NCBI RefSeq assembly: GCF_000283155.1
Contig: NW_004454182.1
Location: 7,799,188-7,863,187, forward strand
DNA length: 64,000 nucleotides
Reading direction: 5' to 3'
Source: Ceratotherium simum simum
Taxonomy: Eukaryota > Chordata > Mammalia > Perissodactyla > Rhinocerotidae
Position numbers and translations under genes: made by a program. A model generated the notes under the pieces. That model made no database searches. It saw nothing but the letters and a program-made list of their open reading frames with translations, and had not been told where the DNA came from. How positions within the stretch are numbered: the stretch's first letter is position 1; every line of letters starts with the position of its first letter. Shown one piece after another: positions 46,741 to 57,522 of the stretch.

Positions 46741-47967
46741 TTGAAGAAATGAAAGAAATACATTTTTACGTCATAGTGGTCACGCTATAGTGAAAAAATT
46801 CTGTTTTTATGATCCAATTGTAATTTGAATGTCCCAACGTTTCCCAATCTATAGGTACAAATGATGCCATATTAATGTAAATACTAGCTGTCCTAAACTT
46901 GAAAGTCCAACCTATGCAACCTCAAAAATTAAATAGCAGAACCTCCTGCCACTGCTACCACCTGTTTTCGAGGTCCCCTCCACCTCTAGTATCTTAGGTT
47001 CTCTGCTTTGTGTGTAAGTCCACTTCTTCCGTCCCTAGCCTCGGAGCTGCTGCTTCCCTGGGCCTGCTGCCAGCTCCACTCCCTTGCTGCTTTTAGCCAA
47101 ATTCTCATTCCTTGGCTAAGGCTGCCGCATGCTCTACTGATGCAATCCTACTCCAGAATGTCTGGGAACTCCTACTGCCTCTGCCCTCTCCAGTGGTTCG
47201 CATCATTCTACTTGATCTGCCACCCAGCCCCAGGCCCCTGCTCATCCAGCCACTAAGGAATAGCTAGGGACATAAGAAGTAAACCTCCGTTTAAGGAGGG
47301 TGAGAGAGTCCTGAGGTGGCAGCTTTACCTGCCCTCAGTCATTCTCTACCCAGGGTGTGTGCGCCCCTCAAGGGTGGCCAGGCATCTTTATGGGCTCAAG
47401 CAACATCCGTGACACTACTGAGGACAACTCCTGCTCCTTTCAGAGTCTTATTGGCTCCAGCTGGTCCCATCCTCAGGCTCGATTGTCTTCCCAGAATCTG
47501 GTCTCTGACACCCTCTTCTAGCTCTTTTCCCAAGAGCCTCTCAGCCCCTGTGCTAATCAGTTTAGGCAAACAGATGCCCTGGAAGAGCATACTCACACCC
47601 GGCGTTTCAGTTCTGACAAAGCACGTGCCACAAAAGCTCCCTTGTCCGTTCCTGAGCTAGGATAAGATTCTAGGAGAGGGTAGGAATATCTTAAGAAAGC
47701 GACACAAGCTTAATAGTTTGTTAGTCTGTTTTATAAGTATGTTGAAACTCATCTAGTTTCGAAATTAGAGAGTCAAATGTCATGCAGTCCATGAATCTGG
47801 TGGGAATTACGGTGCAGACTGGTCTACAATGGGAATTATATTGCTGACCCTGAGTGAAGCTAATTAGAATTACCTCAATAATCGAAAGTTAATTTAATTC
47901 CACCTGGTGGTTTTATAAGGCATTTAAAAAATTTGTTTGAGCCTATGTTGTTAAAAATAAAGGTAAC
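46741..47967. other. Unassigned sequence
   Basis: The 46960-47660 part is C- and CT-rich. Short frames (47008-47256, 47316-47660) have no splice or family support. Confidence 0.3.
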
Positions 47968-48258
47968 GGGCCGGCCCTGTGGCTTAGCGGTTAAGTGCAC
48001 GCGCTCCGCTACTGGCGGCCCGGGTTCGGATCCCAGGCGCGCACCAACGCACCGCTTGTCTGGCCATGCTGAGGCCACGTGCCACATACAGCAACTAGAA
48101 GGCTGTGCAACTATGACATACAACTATCTACTGGGGCTTTGGGGGAAAAAAGGAGGAGGATTGGCAATAGATGTTAGCTCAGAGCCGGTCTTCCTCAGCA
48201 AAAAGAGGAGGATTAGCATGGATGTTAGCTCAGGGCTGATCTTCCTCACAAAAAAAAA
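47968..48258 (+). mobile_element. ERE1-like SINE, best preserved copy
   Basis: It has a GGGCCGGCCCTGTGGCTTAGCGG head, A box TGGCTTAGCGG (47980-47990), B box GGTTCGGATCC (48023-48033), a CpG-rich tRNA part, a body, GGGGCTTTGGGGGAAAAAAGG, two tail modules and AAATAAATAAATAAAAG. The flanks (AAAATAAAGGTAAC / AAATAAAAGTAAC) are near-identical target duplications. The intact Pol III boxes and preserved CpGs suggest it is the youngest SINE here. Confidence 0.93.
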
Positions 48259-48274
48259 TAAATAAATAAAAGTA

Positions 48275-48569
48275 ACTGCCAGCAGGTTCTGATCCCCTTC
48301 CACTTCTACCAGAAAGGAATACAGTATTTTCTTAGCTTCTTTTAAGCCCACTCAATAATAGAATTAGACTTGCCCAATAAATGATGGCCCAAGATCTGGG
48401 GGGCGGGGGAGACCCACTAATTTTACATAGAAATTGGGGTCACATGTTTGAGTTTTGGAACCCTCAGTGGTGAATCCTTGAATTAATGTGAGTCTAGGAG
48501 CGAAGGGTAATTTGGAATTAGTGCTCCACAATATGGATCTTAGCTATTTTATATACAGATTATACGGTT
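48275..48569. other. Unassigned sequence
   Basis: No gene or named repeat was recognised. Confidence 0.35.
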
Positions 48570-48795
48570 AATAAAACTGTGTGTACAATGAGCCCCGTAC
48601 TTTCGTAGCATTATCTTATTTAATTCTGACAACATCGTTGCAAGTAAGATGTTAATACCCCATTTTATACACAAAGAAACCACTTCGCATAGATATTAAG
48701 AAATCGCTCAAAGTGATCAGCAAGTAAGTGGGAACTGAACCCAGGTTTATCTGATTTCAAAACGTAATCTTTCCCCACTACACAATGTTGCCTTC
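48570..48795 (-). repeat. MIR relic
   Basis: CATTATCTTATTTAATTCTGACAAC..CCCATTTTATACACAAAGAAACC..GTGGGAACTGAACCCAGG..CCCACTACACAATGTTGCC is antisense MIR. Confidence 0.65.
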
Positions 48796-49529
48796 CCACT
48801 CCACACTGGAGTGTTTTGGATGAAGATTCCATTCTTTTGATATTCTTACCTTGGATTTTTTTACTCCCCCTGGAATTCTTGGCAAAGAATGGTTTCCTCA
48901 AGGTGTATGGATGTCCTACACAGGTACTTGGTACCCATTCCCACCTCCTTCTAGTGTGCCTTCCTCTACTGCAGAGGTTGGAAATCTAGAACCATATTTT
49001 CTAGTCTTTCTTGCAGGGTTTCTAACTGTGAATTAGGTTCAACTAGTTGTATGCACTTGCATAAGACTGGAAGTCAGAATTGAAGCAAAAGCCACCTTCC
49101 CACTAATTTGGCTGTAACCGTTGGCAAACGTGGTCATGAGACATTGGGACTTTCTAAAGCAGTGTCTCATTGTTCAGTCGCTAATTTAATGAGTGTCAAG
49201 AGAGAGTTAGGGTGGGGGTGACAAGCACTTCCGGATTCTCAGATTTCAGCTAAAGAAGCATGTTCCCACGGTCAATACCTCCAGTGACAGCCTCCTGATT
49301 TCCGACCTTCACGGTGGTGGCAGAGATAGAAGCAGCCCTAGAGTCGGCTCCTCCAGCCTTCCCACCAATGTTGTAAACACCTGCTTCTCTCTATTCAATG
49401 CCTTTCTGCCTAAAATAGCTAGCGTGGTTTCTGCTTCCTGCGACTGAACCCTGCTGATACACACTGTTTTCCTTTTTTTCCCACTAACTGCTGGTCTTTG
49501 TAACTGCCAACCCTTCACGTGATCCTTTA
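48796..49529. other. Unassigned sequence
   Basis: No gene or named repeat; part (49060-49450) resembles old LTR phrases but not enough to call. Confidence 0.3.
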
Positions 49530-49534
49530 AGCTC

Positions 49535-49770
49535 TAAAATGAAAGCTTTGAATATCTCCATCCCTATCTCCCTTACCTGGCTTTATTGTTCTCCATAGTA
49601 TTTATTGTCACTCAAAGATTACTTCTTGGTTGAATGTCCACCTCTCCTAGAATTTTAGCTCCATTAGAACAAGGACTTGGGTTTGTTCACTTCTGTACGG
49701 CTCTCCAACACTCAGAACAGTACCAGCAAACAGTGGGAACTGAATAAATAGTGTTGAATGGATATATCTA
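49535..49770 (+). repeat. L2 LINE 3' end
   Basis: CTTACCTGGCTTTATTGTTCTCC..ATTTTAGCTCCATTAGAACAAGGACTTG..CTCAGAACAGTACCAGC..CTGAATAAATAGTGTTGAATG is an L2 tail. Confidence 0.65.
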
Positions 49771-50303
49771 CTTTTCTTAATGGAACACCACTAAATGAAT
49801 GCATTAGGAACAGACTCATCAATAATACACCCTCAATAACACCTCCTCATGAAGCTTTCACCTGGGTTTAGAAAAGCCCCAAAGAACACAAAATGACATG
49901 CGTTCTCCAGATCTCAACCTTAAATTTAGGGTGACCAACTCCTCCCAGTGTGCCTGAGACTTTCCTAGTTTTAGCACTAAAGTCCCACATCCTGAGATGC
50001 CTTCAGCCCTGGCAGAGCAAGCTGATCGGTTACCCTAATTAAATTCATGAGGTGCTAAAGAAAGGCATTTGGAACTACGTTGCTTTCAATCAATCTTGCA
50101 AATAAAAGTTCACAAACACGAATCTGTTAAACCAGCCTGAGGTTTCCTTCCCATGTCACAGCCATGTTGCAAGTGATCCCTGAAGCCATCAGATGAAATT
50201 TGGACAATGGCCTTACATTTTTACTAAAATTTCTTTTTCGTCTCTTCCCTGAGTATGTCAGGGCTCAGCCTGTGAAATCTCTTCTGTATTTCATAGTTAC
50301 ATT
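49771..50303. other. Unassigned sequence
   Basis: No gene or named repeat was recognised. Confidence 0.35.
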
Positions 50304-50318
50304 AAAAACACGATACAC

Positions 50319-50498
50319 AACGAGCCAGCCCTGGTGGTCTAGTGGTTAAGATTTGGTGCTTTCACTGCCACGGCCCTGGTTCGTTTCCCGGTCTTGGAAC
50401 CACACCACCCATCTGTCAGTTGTCATACTGTGACGGTGGCTCACATAGAGAACTAAACTAACAACTAGGATACACAACCATGCACTGAAGCTTTAAAA
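50319..50498 (+). mobile_element. ERE-type SINE lacking the tail module
   Basis: The head GAGCCAGCCCTGGTGGTCTAGTGGTTAAG, a B-box-like GGTTCGTTTCC, body CACACCACCCATCTGTCAGTTG, then ATGCACTGAAGCTTT and the A tail. The target-site duplication AAAAACACGATACAC (50304-50318 and 50499-50513) is exact. It has no GATGTTAGCTCAGGG tail module. Confidence 0.92.
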
Positions 50499-50977
50499 AA
50501 AAACACGATACACGAGCTTCCCAGAGAAAAGACTGCAGCATTTATAGTACTAGATCCCGCAGAGAAGGCAACAGAAGTCTAAGTTTATAATCTCGTTGGG
50601 AGACAGAAGAGTGAACTCTGCAGAGAACATTTATCAGTGTTAATTCTAAGAGTGAATAAAGGCTTAGCCATCACTAACCACAAGGAACTCGCCCCCTCTA
50701 GCTGCTAACCTTATCCTGAAACTTCAGACAGCGAGTTCAAGCATAACTTGTGGATTTGAAATGTCAACACCTTAGAACTGGTGCATTAGAGAGAATTTGG
50801 GGAATACGAACACTCTCAGATCTACAACCTAAGCTTCGGACAGATGGAACCTCTTGGGGATTCTTGTTCCCTGATGATTCATGCGGATGGATGTTTAAGT
50901 GTTTAGATTTTAAAACGTTCTTCTCGACCAAAACCGAAACTTAGAGATGCTATCACCCTGGAATTATTTTTGCTGCT

Positions 50978-51019
50978 GCAAAAACAGTTGTTTTTGTTTT
51001 AAAATCAACTGTTTTTTGC
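50978..51019. repeat. Inverted repeat, 13-bp stem
   Basis: GCAAAAACAGTTG (50978-50990) is the inverse complement of CAACTGTTTTTTGC (51006-51019) apart from one extra T, around a 15-base AT-rich loop. It lies in unique sequence. Confidence 0.75.
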
Positions 51020-51088
51020 TGCACGGGCTGTTGCGTGTGACGGTGGTGTCTCTCCAGCCACGTGTGTAAGGGGTTAACCGGGCAGCAG

Positions 51089-51096
51089 TTGCGCAA
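51089..51096. promoter_or_regulatory. Palindromic C/EBP-type site
   Basis: TTGCGCAA is the palindromic core of the known C/EBP family site. A CCACGTGT E-box-like motif lies 30 bp to the left. A single-site match is weak evidence of function. Confidence 0.3.
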
Positions 51097-51698
51097 TCTC
51101 AGCACAATACATTCCACAGAGCCAGCCATCTCTGTTTGAACGTGTTTATAAAGCAGATACAGAGAAACTGACCAAACCTCCCAAGGGCAGCTTGTTTAGG
51201 GGAACAGAAGCGCACATGCTGCTTTTCTTCTTAAGACATTGGTCAAAGGACTCCAGAAAATGCTCTTTTCAGACTGTGTGAACTCGGAAATGTCCTGCAT
51301 CTTGATCCACAGCATGACTCAAGTTCTTGGACAGACTTCACATTTTTGCTAAAACCGGCTATTAGGCCTGGCCACTTCCTTCCTTCAGGCACTATTTTCA
51401 GAAGCAGAGACACAGAGCCCCTGCACCTGTTGTTAGTGCAGCCACAGAAGGAAACCTCCACAAAACCCTCTTTTGTCCACACAGCAGGGCCAGCGATGCC
51501 CAAGCCGAGGCAAGGGATGGTATCACTGTCCAGAGGGGCTGGTCAGGGACCAGAGGCTAGGCAGCCTCAGGAGGGAACATCTGACCCACCATCTTCTTGC
51601 ATCTCCTGACCCAATTTGCACAACCTGGGGCACTCCTCTCCAGGTCTGTGACTGGCCACGTTCCTAAGGGGCGCAGCTAAGGGGCCCAGCCCTGTTCT

Positions 51699-52005
51699 CT
51701 TTCTTTTGGTGAAGAAGATTAGCCCTGAACTAACATCTGTTGCCAATCCTCCTATTTTTGCTGAGGAAGACTGGCCCTGGGCTAACATCTGCCAATCCTC
51801 CTCTTTTTTTTTTTTTTGGCTGAGGAAGACTGGCTCTGGGCTAACATCCGTGCCCATCTTCCTCCACTTTATACGTGGGACACCTGCCACAGCATGGCTT
51901 GATAAGCGATGCCTACCTAGGTCTGCGCCTGGGATCTGAACCTGCAAATCCCGGGCCGCCAAAGCAGAGCACACAAACTTAACTGCTATGCCACCGGGCC
52001 GGCCC
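51699..52005 (-). mobile_element. ERE SINE with three tail modules
   Basis: The minus-strand head GGGGGCCGGCCCGGTGGCATAGC, B-box region GGTTCAGATCCC, body CATGCTGTGGCAGGTGTCCC and three successive tail modules with GATGTTAGC. The exact target duplication CCCAGCCCTGTTCT (51685-51698 and 52006-52019) bounds it. Confidence 0.92.
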
Positions 52006-52019
52006 CCCAGCCCTGTTCT

Positions 52020-53750
52020 TTTGACACTGGTATGGTAGATCCCAGGGGAGGCGGGGGAGATCTTGGAGGTGACTGCCTACTATGTAGCTAACCTCGTCCC
52101 ACACATTGGAATGCAAAGGTGACTGAGACACAGCCTCAAGAAGCTTACAGTCCCGTGGACTGTGATTCCCTGGGGGACGGGTCTCCTGCAGCCTGGGAAC
52201 AGATGGAGAACTGGCTCCCAGCCCCCTTGTCTGGCCAGGTTCAGGTCCTATTGGCTCTGACCATCCTGGCCTTGGGTATGCCACAGGATGAAATTTCAGG
52301 ACGAAGTAGCTGAACACCACTACGTAAAAGCCAGTTTCTGCCTCCATTCTCTTTCCAAACCAAAACTGGTCCTGCAACATTGGATAGCCAACACTGACGG
52401 CCAGGGACCTAGCTTGGCTGCCTGTTTGCCAGTCTCTTCCTAGCATGCTTTTTGTCTTTCTTCAGTAGAAATTTGGCAGAATCATAGGGTTCTTATTTTC
52501 ACCTTTTATCTGGATCTGTTTGTCCATAGCTAGAATAACAGGGTCTTTTAAAACCTAATGAATGTAACGGTCAAAGAATGGCCTCAGGCAAATGGAATGT
52601 CTAATGTTCCATCTCTCTGGCTGAGGGCAGGAGGCCATTTGGGGCTTAACATCTTTTTCATTCACAGGCAAAATACTTCCAAAAGGACAAGTTTGAAAAC
52701 TCACAATCCTGAAACCAAATCACTAATCTTCCTCATTCCTCACATTTTTATCTCGGTAGTGGTTACTTGATAGTTTAATACACTTTAGATTTGGGGGGAA
52801 AGAAAGGGATGCTATTTTGGGGTTTTGAGGTCCGATGGATTTGTGTGTATTTCTTATCCACGTATATTTCTTCTTCTCTATAAATATATTTAAATAGACT
52901 AAACACCTCCTTTGGCAGTTACTTCATCAAAACATGGAAAAAATGCTATGGCTGAGCACGGATTTATTTAGAGACTTGCAAATGGTGTTCTGGAAGTCTT
53001 TCGGGGTTTGACGATGTGCTGGGTTCTCTCAACCTTCTGACTGGGCGGAAGTTCCTGTCACTGGATTCACAGTTCACAGCTGTACAATGCTCCTGGCTAT
53101 CAAGGGAGTGAACCAGGTGTTGGCTGCAGAGAATAGAGAGAATTGTTCCAAAGGTTGTTGCACTGGACTTGCTACTTAAATACGCACACACACCCCCCCC
53201 CCAAGCCCATCATAAAAGCATATCAGCACACACAGATGCCAACCAAATGAAGCACGTGTCATTGGTACTTCCTCTAACTGACAACAAAGTCTGAGGCTTG
53301 AGTCCACGAGATGCCCCATCTCACTGGTTTTTCTTCCTCATGTCAATCCTAGGCATTGTGTAACCAGCTTGTTTTCCTCCACTACTGGCAAGTAATATCT
53401 AGAAACAGTACAGCCTTTCTCAGAAATAATTTAAACATGATTCTGTTTTTCATGGACTTATTGGCAATGGATCTTTAGTACTTCCATTGGGCATTTCCAA
53501 ATCTTGAATTTTCTTTCACCTGGTAAGATTCTGTAAGTCTGGTTACAACCACAGAAGTGGAGGAAGCAAGTGAGGATGGTGTGTGGGACCTGTAAGCTGC
53601 TGAAAGGGGCAGGAAGTGAGCTGGGTGCTCTGTCTGTGTTTGGAAGAGGGTAGGGAGACAGGGAACAGGATCCTCAGGCCATGTGACTTAGGGGCACTTT
53701 CTGTGATTGTTTTTTAATTTATTTTAAAACACAATGACTAAATGTTGTGT
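52020..53750. other. Unassigned sequence
   Basis: No gene or named repeat. The frame 51979-52446 (minus) has no domain and crosses the SINE edge. CACACACACCCCCCCCCCA at 53185-53203 is a short simple repeat. Confidence 0.35.
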
Positions 53751-53769
53751 ATTGGTTTGATTTCATATC

Positions 53770-53855
53770 CACTTGTTTATGACTTAAGTGAAGTTGTTTT
53801 AATCCACTTGTTTATGACAAAGACAAACAAATGAAGTTGAGGTGAAGTTGTTTTG
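53770..53855. repeat. Short direct repeats
   Basis: CCACTTGTTTATGAC occurs at about 53770 and again at 53803; GTGAAGTTGTTTT occurs at 53788 and again at 53841. A local slippage or tandem duplication. Confidence 0.7.
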
Positions 53856-54595
53856 ATATAGGAATGAAGTAAGTTGTGTGGGGATGTTATCATCTCATCT
53901 GTTGTCATTGATAAGAACACTGCTGGGGGCTTATCAGTGAGAACATGTGGAGAAGCAACTATAGCAAGGAGACATTTAGACTGGAAATACCCAGAGTGTG
54001 TAAGAATTGTTTGAGTTTCATTCTGGGCAAGACGACACTTTGTTGGCCTAAATAAACTCTCTGACGACCTGGGGGCATTAGCTCCTACCATAAGGACAAC
54101 TCTCTTATTGGGAGTGGTGACAAACCGCACACTGGCCCCCTTGAAAGAGATCAGCCTACCCTCCAACACCAGTGCCATCATTCCCTGGCAACGTGCTCTA
54201 GAAACAAGGGACTTACTTTATGCTGGCAGCTGGAGGTCAGCTCTTGGTTGGGTTAGCCCTTGCCTACTCGTATGAAAAGGGACACCTCGATTAAATTTGG
54301 ACTTTATTCCTTTTATCTCCCCTTGCCTGGAACAAGAGTGTGACTAATCTGTCATTGCTCTGGAGTATGTTATTTCTTTATTGGCTTATTAAGAGACATT
54401 ATCCTGTGTGCTATTGGCTTGTGAAACTATTATAAATCCCACAGTGAACCTGTGTTAAATAAAATATTGGCAAAGACAAACTCAGTCTCTGAGCATAAAT
54501 TTGCCCCCCAAAACAAAACATTAAATAAAAATATTTAGATATAATTCACAAAGAACTGGGCTCATTTATTTGGGACCTGGGAGAAGAGTAGGTGA
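53856..54595. other. Unassigned, possibly LTR-derived
   Basis: CTATTATAAATCCC, then AATAAAATATTGGC and CAAACTCAGTCTCTGAGC (54428-54500), has the TATA, AATAAA, R-U5 look of an LTR 3' part. The 134-codon minus frame 53777-54181 has no recognisable family. Confidence 0.3.
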
Positions 54596-55039
54596 TGTTG
54601 AAAAACAAAATTCAACCGAGTAAATTTGAAGATCTAATTGGCTTTCACGAATTGGGTGGCATCTCCTCTAGCAAGTAGAAGGGTGTTCCGAGGGGTGATA
54701 CAAAATGGAAGGTTTTTATAGGAAGAAGAGTGGGGCAAGGGAGCTATTAGGGAAAGAAAAGAAAGGATTATTTTTAGGCCAGGCCATCTCCTCTTGGGGG
54801 AAGGCACCAGCAGAGGGCTTTATCATGCAGATTGCCTCTTCTTCTTCTGGGGGATGGAGAGGGCCCATGTGACAGATTACCTGACTGGTACTAGACCAGA
54901 AAATTCCAGACTGGTCGATTAAGATTACATTTCTGGGAGGGGTTGAAACTGCAATTAGGTCAAGTATCAAATCCAGGTTTGGAAGCACAGGCTTTAGCAA
55001 GAGTGACGCCATTTTGGGCCTGTGGTTTTCTTTTTAACA
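54596..55039 (-). mobile_element. Probable ERV LTR with TG..CA ends
   Basis: The segment begins TGTTGAAAAA and ends TTTTTAACA, an imperfect terminal inverted repeat with TG/CA ends, 444 bp apart. The antisense U5-like AATTCAACCGAGTAAATTTGAAGATC near the left supports minus orientation. No flanking duplication was found. Confidence 0.45.
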
Positions 55040-55814
55040 GTCTTAACCGAAGAGCATAGTGCTAAGGAAGCCAGGAGCATCTCTTTCCTCCTTGTGACAG
55101 CTCTTTTCACTGAGAAAGTGAGGTTTTCCTGAGAAATTGAGGTAAAAACATGGTCAACAAAGAGGTCCTCACAGAAGCAGTCAACCATCAACATGCAGCA
55201 TTTCAACTACAACACATCAACCAGGAAAATGCTTCGGTTAATTTTTGTTCAGGGCTGGATAATTTTATGACCACTAAGTATACCTGCAGCCACACATGAA
55301 GAAAGGCATAAAAATAGCCCTTTGTCCTTTCATTGAAGGAACCTTTTCAAATATTAACTTAGCCATCTGCTCCACAACCCCCCAGAGGTAGTAGGTAGGC
55401 AGCTGAGTCTTACTATTCTGATTTTAAAGACATCAGGGAAGCTGGAGAGGTTAGTGCAGTGGCCTTCCTCAAGATCAGGACAATACCTTGAAATACCAAA
55501 TGGGCGATGGAGTCTGGGGTTCTTGAATTCACATTTCTCACTTGAGAAGACATGCCCTAAGTTCTGAGGGCAGGTTCTGTGTCTAAGGCCCCAGGTCCTA
55601 GAAAGAAGACTGTCATAGAGTAGAAACCCAACAAATGTTTCCTGTCATTGAAAATGTCTTATCCACGGGCCTGGTATGTGACATAAACACAAAATTTTAG
55701 TCACACACATAGCCTATGGATGACAACAGGAGAAGCACAGAGATGGGTGGCATTTGCTCAGAGTAGAGAAATAGAATAGTGAAGTGGGTAAAAAGATTCC
55801 CCCCATAGTCACAC
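55040..55814. other. Unassigned sequence with a possible L2 tail
   Basis: No gene. GTTCTGAGGGCAGGTTCTGTG..AGAGTAGAAACCCAACAAATGTTTCC at 55560-55645 resembles an L2 tail. Confidence 0.35.
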
Positions 55815-56013
55815 CAGACTTGGGCTTAACTTGTGCCCTTGACTCTTACTACCTATGTGACCTTGCATAAAGTCTTTTCATTTTAAGTCTCTGTTTCCTC
55901 CATGTTTAATGGCGATAGATCCCTATGCTGTGCACACACGGATGCGGGAAGAAGGTAACTCATGTAAGACATTCAGCAGCGAGTCTGGCTCAGGGTGAAC
56001 ACTTAGTAGAGGA
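55815..56013 (+). repeat. MIR relic
   Basis: GACTTGGGCTTAAC..TTACTACCTATGTGACCTTGCATAAAG..AAGTCTCTGTTTCCTCC..TCTGGCTCAGGGTGAACACTTAGTAG is sense MIR. Confidence 0.65.
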
Positions 56014-56169
56014 AGCCATTCGTATCCTCACAGTAGGAACTCTCCAGGGTTTCTTGTGGTAGAAAAGGGAAAAAGTTTTGGTCCCCAAAAAGAAATTATT
56101 TTGTCAGTCCTGTCTCACGATTGTGTTCTAAAGTAGACACAGACAAAGCCAGGCATGACGCCCATTAAA

Positions 56170-57213
56170 AATTTAACTATATATCATATTCATTTATTAT
56201 CAATCCACAGGATAATTTGATTGCTACATGAGCTCATAAAAGCTTTTTCACTTTTACAAAATTAAAAAAAAAAAAATGTGCCACAAGGGTGTAATAACAA
56301 CTGCTGATAAACAAGAAAAGGAATCTTAAAATTATAAATTTGCTGTAGAAAAGATAAAAAACAATTATATTTTCTTTAGAATTTTACCTTGAATAAAATA
56401 TTCCCCTGTATAAAAAATAAAAAAGCTTGCTCTGGTTAGAATTAGAGTGTTTTCATCTTCAAATCTGGGAATTTGCATAATATCTCCATGATAGTTTTCC
56501 TTTGTACCGCGTGGCATTCAAGCGTAGCAGATTAGAAAGATTTTCTTTTTCCTTTTTTTTTTTCTTTAAAGCAGTCTTACAATGGGACACCAGGGGAGAA
56601 GTTCATTTTCTTCTTCTCCTCCTCAGGGATGTGGAATACAGCCTTTGAGGGGAGGAAGAGGAGGAAAGGAACTGGGTGGGATGGGACAGGAGGCAGGATG
56701 AAGGGCACGAAAGGGGGATGCTCAATGTGCTGTGCTGTGAAATAGAGCAAGGTGAGAGAAGGTCTATCTGTAAGTGCTTTAAGATAAGGTGCAGAAGCAG
56801 ACTGCAACGTCGCTAGTACTGCCCTATGTACATATTCACAAGAATAAAAAATTCCAGCTAGTTCACATTTTCTCATCCATTCTGAGACATCCACTCCACC
56901 ATGCTGGCCTTGACCGCAGGCAACGCAGCACCTCACCGCCCGTGTGGGTGTTGGTCCTATGACGTCCTTGAACTTGAGGGAGCAGCCCTGGGAGATCCAG
57001 CAGGCTCTAGAGATACACGTCTACCAATGGGCTGGAGTCCTGAGTTAAAAAGAAGCTCCTTGTACTGGAGTTGGACACAGCAATCAATGTTCTATTGTCA
57101 AGGCTTTTTCCCTTAGATTTGTCTAAAATAGATGTCAGAGAGAAAAATAAAATACAAACAGACAACAAAACAAAGCCGAGAACGCCCAACAACCACCGGG
57201 GGAAGTCAAAGGC
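56170..57213 (-). other. Probable 3' UTR of the minus-strand gene
   Basis: Sequence immediately after the TAA stop is AT-rich and non-repetitive for about 1 kb. The first clear AATAAA on the minus strand is at 56198-56193, so cleavage near 56175 would give a UTR of about 1.04 kb. The end point is an inference; other polyadenylation sites could be used. Confidence 0.4.
56193..56198 (-). terminator. Candidate polyadenylation signal AATAAA
   Basis: TTTATT on the plus strand reads AATAAA on the minus strand, about 1 kb past the stop codon of the minus-strand gene. It is the only canonical hexamer I found in the proximal kilobase. There is no transcript evidence. Confidence 0.35.
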
Positions 57214-57522
57214 TTAACAGCTCTTGACTCGGGCCTGGGTGATATCTGACGTCTTCTTGATGACACTGGCCCGAGTCTCCCGGTCCGGCCGACTGCTGCT
57301 GGGCGCTGGGGTCACGGAGGGAGTGTGGGGCAGGTCCGGGAAAGGGGGCCAGGAGCTGTTGTAAGGCACTGGACAGCTCTCCTCTTTGATGGTGACCTGG
57401 AGATCAGGCTTGTTGGAAGTAACGAAGGTCGCCATGCTGGGCAGCAGGTAGGTGCTTCGCGTCCCCATGTTGCTGAGGTACTGTTTGCCTTCAATGTTCC
57501 TCTTCCTCCAGTGTGGTCGTCC
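57214..57522 (-). CDS. Terminal coding exon of an unrecognised multi-exon gene
   Basis: On the minus strand a T-rich acceptor ending TTTGACAG (57530-57523) precedes an open frame of 102 codons and a TAA stop at 57216-57214. The exon starts in phase 0, matching the phase-0 end of the upstream exon. The peptide begins GRPHWRKRN, has a hydrophobic stretch around [12 protein letters not shown], a Pro/Ser-rich part ([14 protein letters not shown]) and a basic end ([14 protein letters not shown]). No catalytic motif or recognisable domain is visible; it reads like a flexible cytoplasmic or nuclear C-terminal tail. CpG and GC content are higher than in the flanks, as expected of coding sequence. An internal ATG at 57468 is not a start, because the frame is open to the splice site. 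I cannot assign the family. The exon call is firm; the function is unknown. Confidence 0.72.
   Translation of the reverse strand, partial: GRPHWRKRNIEGKQYLSNMGTRSTYLLPSMATFVTSNKPDLQVTIKEESCPVPYNSSWPPFPDLPHTPSVTPAPSSSRPDRETRASVIKKTSDITQARVKSC

Noticed and set aside
47980..48033. Possible tRNA gene (A and B boxes)
   Set aside because: The boxes belong to the tRNA-derived head of an ERE SINE; no cloverleaf with an anticodon arm and acceptor stem is complete.
53777..54181. 134-codon minus-strand frame
   Set aside because: No recognisable domain, no splice sites that join it to anything, and LTR-like surroundings.
56577..56936. 119-codon minus-strand frame in the 3' UTR region
   Set aside because: It lies between the stop codon and the likely polyadenylation site, has no family features and no splice support.
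57007..57213. In-frame extension past the TAA stop with a membrane-like segment (WLLGVLGFVLLSVCILFFSL)
   Set aside because: T-rich UTR sequence yields hydrophobic codons by chance, and the TAA-G context is not a known readthrough context.
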